Source: Betaproteobacteria bacterium UBA5582
GTDB lineage: Bacteria > Pseudomonadota > Gammaproteobacteria > Burkholderiales > Rhodocyclaceae
Length of the DNA stretch: 57,346 bases
NCBI GenBank assembly: GCA_002425245.1
Contig: DILW01000158.1
Span: 1-57,346, forward strand
Direction: 5' to 3'
Below the pieces are notes generated by a model. That model saw only the letters and a program-made list of their open reading frames with translations, was not told where the DNA came from and made no database searches. Of this stretch, positions 53,343-57,346 are shown piece by piece; positions within the stretch are counted from its first letter, which is position 1, and each line of letters starts with the position of its first letter. A program made the position numbers and the translations under genes.

Positions 53343-55863
53343 GTATGGCGCCCACCGGCAAAGGTGGCGCTTCGATACCCAGCACCTGCTGGCGCAATTC
53401 GCGCAAGCAGGCGCACAGCATTTCCGATTGGTGCAGGAAGCGGGGCAACTGAGCCCGCGCCAGTTCGCCCTGACCGGCGTCGAGCAGGGCCAGCATGTCG
53501 GCGGCCTGCGCGTGCAACTCCTCGTGCAAACGGCGATTCCCGTCGCAAAACTGGAGTCCCGGAACGCTGTCGATCAGTTTGTGGAAACACCAGCGGCCCA
53601 CGTAGCAGCGTTCGGCATCAAGCTCGGGGCGCTGCTTTTCGCCGCCTTCCAGGCAGGCGACCAGGCGGTTGGTCCAGCGTAGATGGTGGCCTTCGGCGAC
53701 GATCAGCGGTACCCAGGCGGCTTCGCCGGGCCAGGCGCAGGCATGCGCCCAGCGGGGATCCGGCCATTCGCGCAACCACGGGAAAACGCGCTCCGCCGGC
53801 ATTGGCCGGGCGATCCCATAGCCTTGCAGAACATGGCAACCCATTGCCTTGAGCAACATCCCGGTTTCGATATCCTCGACGCCCTCGGCGATGCTGGTCC
53901 GCGAGAACGAGCGACCGAGCTGGACCAGACCTTCGGCGATCGAAAAATCCTCGGGATCGGCCAGCATGTTGCGGACGAAGGTTTGATCGATCTTCAGGGA
54001 CTGGACCGGCAACTTGCGGAAATAAGTGAGCGACGAGTAGCCGGTGCCGAAATCGTCCAGCGCGAACGCCACTCCGAGGTCCACGCACGCCTCGACCACG
54101 GCCGCCGCATGGGTCAGATCGGCGAGGTTCGAGGTTTCGAGAATTTCCAGTTCCAGCGCCCATTTCGGCAGTTCCGGGTGGGCGGCGAGCAGTTCAGCGA
54201 GGCGTTCGGTGAAACCGGGCTGCTGCAGGTGCCGGGTCGCCATGTTGACGCTGACGCGCAACTCGAAGCCGGCACGATGCCAGAGCGCCAGATCGGCCAG
54301 CGCCGCCTGCAGGGTCCAGTAGCCGAGGTCTACGATCAAATCGTCTTCCTCGATCAGGGGCAGGAAATGGCCGGGCAGCAACAAGCCCTCTTCCGGATGC
54401 TGCCAGCGGATCAAGGCCTCGAAACCGAGCACGCTGCCCTGCTCGATGTCGACCTTGGGCTGGTAGAACAGGCGGAACTGGCCGTTGGCAATGCCCTGGC
54501 GTATCTGGGCGATGATCTGGCTACGACATTTCTCGCTGGTGTCGGCAAGCGGATCGAAGAAGGCGTAGCGATTGCCGCCCTGGTGCTTGGCCCGGTTCAT
54601 GGCCCGGTCGGCGTGGCGCAACAAGGTGGTGGCATCGTTGTCGTCGGCCGGGAAGACGCTCACCCCGATGCTCGGCGACACCGGCAAGGCCAGGCTATCG
54701 ACCCGAATCGGCTCGGCAAACGCCGCCATCACACGATTCAGTACCATCTCGCACTCGTCCTGCGTATCCAGGGGGGAAAGGACGAGGGCAAATTCGTCGC
54801 GCCCCAGGTGCACGACCAGGTCGCCGCGCCGTAACGCCTGGCGCAGGAAGGCACCCAGACTGACCAGCAGTCGATCGCCGACCGGTCGACCATACCGGGC
54901 GTTGATCGATTCGAAGTCGTCGATGTTCAGATGGCAGACCGCCAATACCTTGTGAGCATGGCGTGCCTGCTTGATCTTCTGCTGCAGATGCAGGTGAAGC
55001 AGACTTTGCCCGCCGGATTCACTGGCGGCGTCGACGCTCGCCGCTTCCTTCCTTGCCACCGTGTCCGCGACGACGGACTTGGGCGGACGCCAACTCAAAC
55101 GTTGAAGGGCCACCAACAGCAGCGACAGCCCCAGCACCAGGGCATGGAAGCGCAGGAGCATCGCACGGTGATCCCGCCACCCGGCAAGGTACTCGCTATC
55201 CGGGATCAGCACGGCCACCAGCAAGGGATAGTTGCCGACACCGCGCCACGCCATAATGCGGGCCATATCGTCCCCTGCGCCGGCGAGGCGCAGGGTGGCG
55301 GACTCACGACCAGTCCTGGCGAGAAAAGCCCGGGCGTCAATGAAAACCTGGCTGACATCCACCCCCGGTACGCCGGCAAGCTGCACGGAAGGCACCCAGT
55401 CGTCGTCGGTACGGCTCAAAAGATAGGCGGAGACGGCCGACCCGGAAAGCGGGATCGATCCCCGCAAGCGGGCCGGATCGATGCTCGCCAGTCGTTCTGG
55501 CAAAGCCGGGGCGGCGGTGGCCGTCAGCTCATCCTTCCCCGGCAAGGCCTGGCGTGGCGCCTGTTCTTGCAGGAAGACGGCGAGGCTACCGGCAAGCGCC
55601 ATGGCGTCGCGCGCCGCGCGCCGCTCGCCGTCGAGGATGGCCTCCTCCCGGTTGCGTTCGAGAACTTGCCACTCGATCCCGGCGATCAACAAATTCATTA
55701 GAATCAGCACCAGCGCGAGCGACCAACGCAACCTACCTCGTTGTCGTGCCCCCTGGGCCACACCGCTCGCCAGCAAATTCGTGGCCAGCCGCTCGCCTCC
55801 GCGCTGCAGATAGGGCGCGTTGCTGAAGAGCCGGTCATCGATTTGGTGGCTGGGCATATTCAT
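53332..55863 (-). CDS. GGDEF-EAL protein with C-terminal CZB-like zinc domain
   Basis: 843 residues from ATG 55863 (an upstream in-frame ATG at 55929 has no better site). TM1 (about 47-67), periplasmic sensor (about 70-225), TM2 (about 226-246), a GGDEF domain with active-site motif GRDEF in place of GGDEF (about 365), an EAL domain (EALIRW about 480, DDFGTGYSS about 610) with the main catalytic acids present, and a C-terminal domain (about 720-835) that resembles the CZB zinc-binding chemoreceptor domain (HHLRW, CYVGRW, LHEELH). Likely a c-di-GMP phosphodiesterase whose activity may be zinc- or redox-tuned. It heads the che transcript. Confidence 0.88.
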   Translation of the reverse strand: MNMPSHQIDDRLFSNAPYLQRGGERLATNLLASGVAQGARQRGRLRWSLALVLILMNLLIAGIEWQVLERNREEAILDGERRAARDAMALAGSLAVFLQEQAPRQALPGKDELTATAAPALPERLASIDPARLRGSIPLSGSAVSAYLLSRTDDDWVPSVQLAGVPGVDVSQVFIDARAFLARTGRESATLRLAGAGDDMARIMAWRGVGNYPLLVAVLIPDSEYLAGWRDHRAMLLRFHALVLGLSLLLVALQRLSWRPPKSVVADTVARKEAASVDAASESGGQSLLHLHLQQKIKQARHAHKVLAVCHLNIDDFESINARYGRPVGDRLLVSLGAFLRQALRRGDLVVHLGRDEFALVLSPLDTQDECEMVLNRVMAAFAEPIRVDSLALPVSPSIGVSVFPADDNDATTLLRHADRAMNRAKHQGGNRYAFFDPLADTSEKCRSQIIAQIRQGIANGQFRLFYQPKVDIEQGSVLGFEALIRWQHPEEGLLLPGHFLPLIEEDDLIVDLGYWTLQAALADLALWHRAGFELRVSVNMATRHLQQPGFTERLAELLAAHPELPKWALELEILETSNLADLTHAAAVVEACVDLGVAFALDDFGTGYSSLTYFRKLPVQSLKIDQTFVRNMLADPEDFSIAEGLVQLGRSFSRTSIAEGVEDIETGMLLKAMGCHVLQGYGIARPMPAERVFPWLREWPDPRWAHACAWPGEAAWVPLIVAEGHHLRWTNRLVACLEGGEKQRPELDAERCYVGRWCFHKLIDSVPGLQFCDGNRRLHEELHAQAADMLALLDAGQGELARAQLPRFLHQSEMLCACLRELRQQVLGIEAPPLPVGAIHVS

Positions 55864-55974
55864 CGCTGGAGTAATTCGCCGGCTCCCAAACGGAGTCGAA
55901 CGCTGCACCCGCTCGCAAAACGAGTACATTTATTACTTTAGTGTTAGCGATGCTACCGATCGATATGCATATGT

Positions 55975-56017
55975 GGTATCCCCAGAAACAGGGATACCCT
56001 CTACCCAGTAGTGGGTA
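55975..56017. promoter_or_regulatory. Cluster of GGTATCC-type inverted repeats upstream of the che/GGDEF-EAL operon
   Basis: Two perfect inverted repeats in 43 bp: GGTATCCC-N8-GGGATACC (55975-55998) and TACCCA-GTAG-TGGGTA (56002-56017), with a third GGGTATCC half next to it. The second resembles a NarL 7-2-7 site (TACCCAG-TA-GTGGGTA; consensus half TACYYMT, one mismatch per half). It lies 110-155 bp before the GGDEF-EAL start. Confidence 0.5.
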
Positions 56018-56118
56018 TCCTGGGCCATACCAAAGGGATTTTCGAAGCTAGAATCGGCTTACGCCCGCCTCGGTCATGCCGGCTGGGAATCTGATGGGGC
56101 AAGGGTTTTCAGGCATCG

Positions 56119-56148
56119 CCCCGGTTGCTCCCCGGGGAGCAACCGGGG
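56119..56148. repeat. 30-bp perfect palindrome
   Basis: CCCCGGTTGCTCCCC followed immediately by its exact reverse complement. No T-run follows on either strand, so a simple intrinsic terminator is not obvious. It sits in the 366-bp gap between the GGDEF-EAL gene and mltA, which holds no gene that I can see. On the minus strand it is the first strong hairpin after mltA, preceded by a T-rich stretch (56160-56225). Confidence 0.75.
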
Positions 56149-56229
56149 GCTTCCGGAAACGCCAAAAAAAAGTCAGATCAAATTGTAAAAAACATAAAAA
56201 CAACAAAATTCAAGCAACAAGCCTCCGAC

Positions 56230-57346
56230 TCACTCCAGCGGATGCCCCGGCGGCAGCAAAACCCACATCCGCCCATCCTGCTTCATCCGCCCGGCCAGGG
56301 CGCCGGCTTCCTTACCGAAGCCCCAGAAATAGTCGGCGCGCACGGCACCGCGGATGGCGCCGCCGGTGTCCTGGGCCATCACCAGGCGTTGCAGCGGCTG
56401 GGTCGAGTTGGGCAGGGTGGTCGCCAGGAAGACTGGCGCCCCCAGCGGGATCGAACGCGGGTCGATGGCGATGCTGCGCTCGGCCGTCAGCGGCACCCCG
56501 AGGGCGCCTATGGGCCCGTCATTGCTGGCCGGCATTTCACGGAAGAAAACGTAGCTCGGGTTGCTGTTGAGCAATTCGTCCACCCGCGCCGGATTGGCCC
56601 GGGCCCAGGCCTGGATGCCCTGCATCGAAGCCTCTTCCAGCTTGAGGTCGCCGCGCTCGACGAGCAGGCGGCCAATTGAACGGTAGGGATGGCCGTTCTG
56701 GTCGGCGTAGTTGACCCGCATCGTGCTCCCGTCGGGCAGGCGGATACGGCCCGAGCCCTGAATCTGCAGGAAAAACAGTTCGATGGCGTCATCCACCCAA
56801 GCCAGGGTTTTCGCCGGCAGCTTGTCCTGCTGCGCAAGAATCTCGCCGCGTGACCAGTAAGGAACGATCTTGTTGCCTTCGACCCGGCCGCGCACACGCT
56901 TGCCCTTCAACTCGGGGAAAAGTTCGCCGAGTTCGACGCTGAGCAGGTTGTCGGGCACGCCATGCAAGGGGAAGGCAAAGCGCTGGCCGCGCGTCCGGCT
57001 GCCGGTAAGCAGCGGCTCGTAGTAGCCGGTGACCATGCCGTTCACGGCTGTCGTGTCGGCCGGGGTCACGACATGGGGTTGCAGGCGGGTTTCGAAAAAC
57101 TGGCGGACTGCGGCATCCGATTTGCCATCCACTGCATCGATCCCGGCGCAAACCTCGCGCCAGTACTGGGCATTACTGCGCCGCAGGAGCCCTCGGCAGG
57201 ATTGGACGAAAGCCGGCCACGCCGCTGCATGGCGATCGGTCGCCCAGCCTGGCAGGTCGGCCCAACTGGCCGGCGTGAACACCCGGGAAAACGCCGCTGG
57301 CGGCGTCGGCGTTTCGCCCCCCGGGCAGGCCGGACAGGCGGCGCAG
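56230..57346 (-). CDS. mltA: MltA, membrane-bound lytic murein transglycosylase A (5' end outside window)
   Basis: The frame is open to the right edge, and its first visible residues read CAACPACPGGETPTPPAAF, a lipoprotein-type Cys segment, so the start codon lies beyond the window (a GTG at 57282 inside would drop the lipobox). At least 372 residues are visible. The MltA core (YYEPLLTGSRT, about 110 residues in) and the 3D domain at the end (AQDTGGAIRG, RADYFWG) with its catalytic Asp are present. It cleaves peptidoglycan glycan strands from the inner face of the outer membrane. Confidence 0.93.
   Translation of the reverse strand, partial: CAACPACPGGETPTPPAAFSRVFTPASWADLPGWATDRHAAAWPAFVQSCRGLLRRSNAQYWREVCAGIDAVDGKSDAAVRQFFETRLQPHVVTPADTTAVNGMVTGYYEPLLTGSRTRGQRFAFPLHGVPDNLLSVELGELFPELKGKRVRGRVEGNKIVPYWSRGEILAQQDKLPAKTLAWVDDAIELFFLQIQGSGRIRLPDGSTMRVNYADQNGHPYRSIGRLLVERGDLKLEEASMQGIQAWARANPARVDELLNSNPSYVFFREMPASNDGPIGALGVPLTAERSIAIDPRSIPLGAPVFLATTLPNSTQPLQRLVMAQDTGGAIRGAVRADYFWGFGKEAGALAGRMKQDGRMWVLLPPGHPLE

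Overview
The window is GC-rich chromosomal DNA from a denitrifying betaproteobacterium. The gene set (norCBQ beside narK1K2GHJIXL, a cation/acetate symporter with a TctDE-like two-component pair, and a large che cluster) suggests Rhodocyclales, for example relatives of Dechloromonas, Azonexus or Azospira. This placement is by protein resemblance only; no 16S gene is present.

Layout. (1) 1-4223, minus strand: nitric oxide reductase operon norC-norB-norQ, then two accessory membrane genes (a small integral membrane protein and a polyferredoxin), then norD running off the left edge. (2) 4445-17568, plus strand: two nitrate/nitrite transporters, respiratory nitrate reductase narGHJI, the nitrate sensor pair narXL, a stand-alone lipoyl-domain protein and a beta-carbonic anhydrase. 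A class-II-spaced FNR/DNR box lies between the divergent nor and nar units. (3) 17769-20789: a large AT-richer hybrid histidine kinase ending in a bacteriohemerythrin domain. (4) 27781-20795, minus strand: a tightly overlapping seven-gene operon of cytochrome b561, membrane fusion protein, FtsX-type permease, ABC ATPase, TolC-type outer membrane factor, response regulator and histidine kinase. (5) 29783-27926, minus strand: a promoter, a cobalamin riboswitch with an intrinsic terminator, a 54-residue peptide gene and a radical SAM/SPASM maturase, recognised as a CbpA/CbpB-type ribosomal peptide system. Just upstream is a hemerythrin-PAS-cNMP-HTH (CRP/FNR-like) regulator whose own promoter has a perfect FNR box. 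(6) about 31700-36850: an integrated element with an AlpA-like protein, an XRE regulator, a DUF5710/zinc-ribbon/DUF2384 fusion, a large serine recombinase and a tyrosine integrase, next to tRNA-Phe. (7) 37002-41379: TctDE-like two-component system, actP and a DUF485 gene. (8) groES-groEL with a perfect CIRCE operator. (9) 43680-55863, minus strand: chemotaxis cluster (cheB, cheD, cheR, cheW, two receptors, cheA, a STAS protein, cheY) headed by a GGDEF-EAL protein with a C-terminal CZB-like zinc domain. (10) mltA, cut by the right edge.

How it fits together. NarK1/K2 bring in nitrate and exchange nitrite, NarGHI reduces nitrate at the quinol pool, NarXL senses nitrate/nitrite, and NorCB removes NO. 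The two hemerythrin signalling proteins (a kinase and a transcription factor) and the FNR boxes point to O2/NO sensing around this machinery. The most unusual locus is the B12-riboswitch-controlled peptide and radical SAM pair at 27926-29783, placed between the hemerythrin regulator and the b561/ABC-export operon. Whether these three units form one system is a hypothesis.
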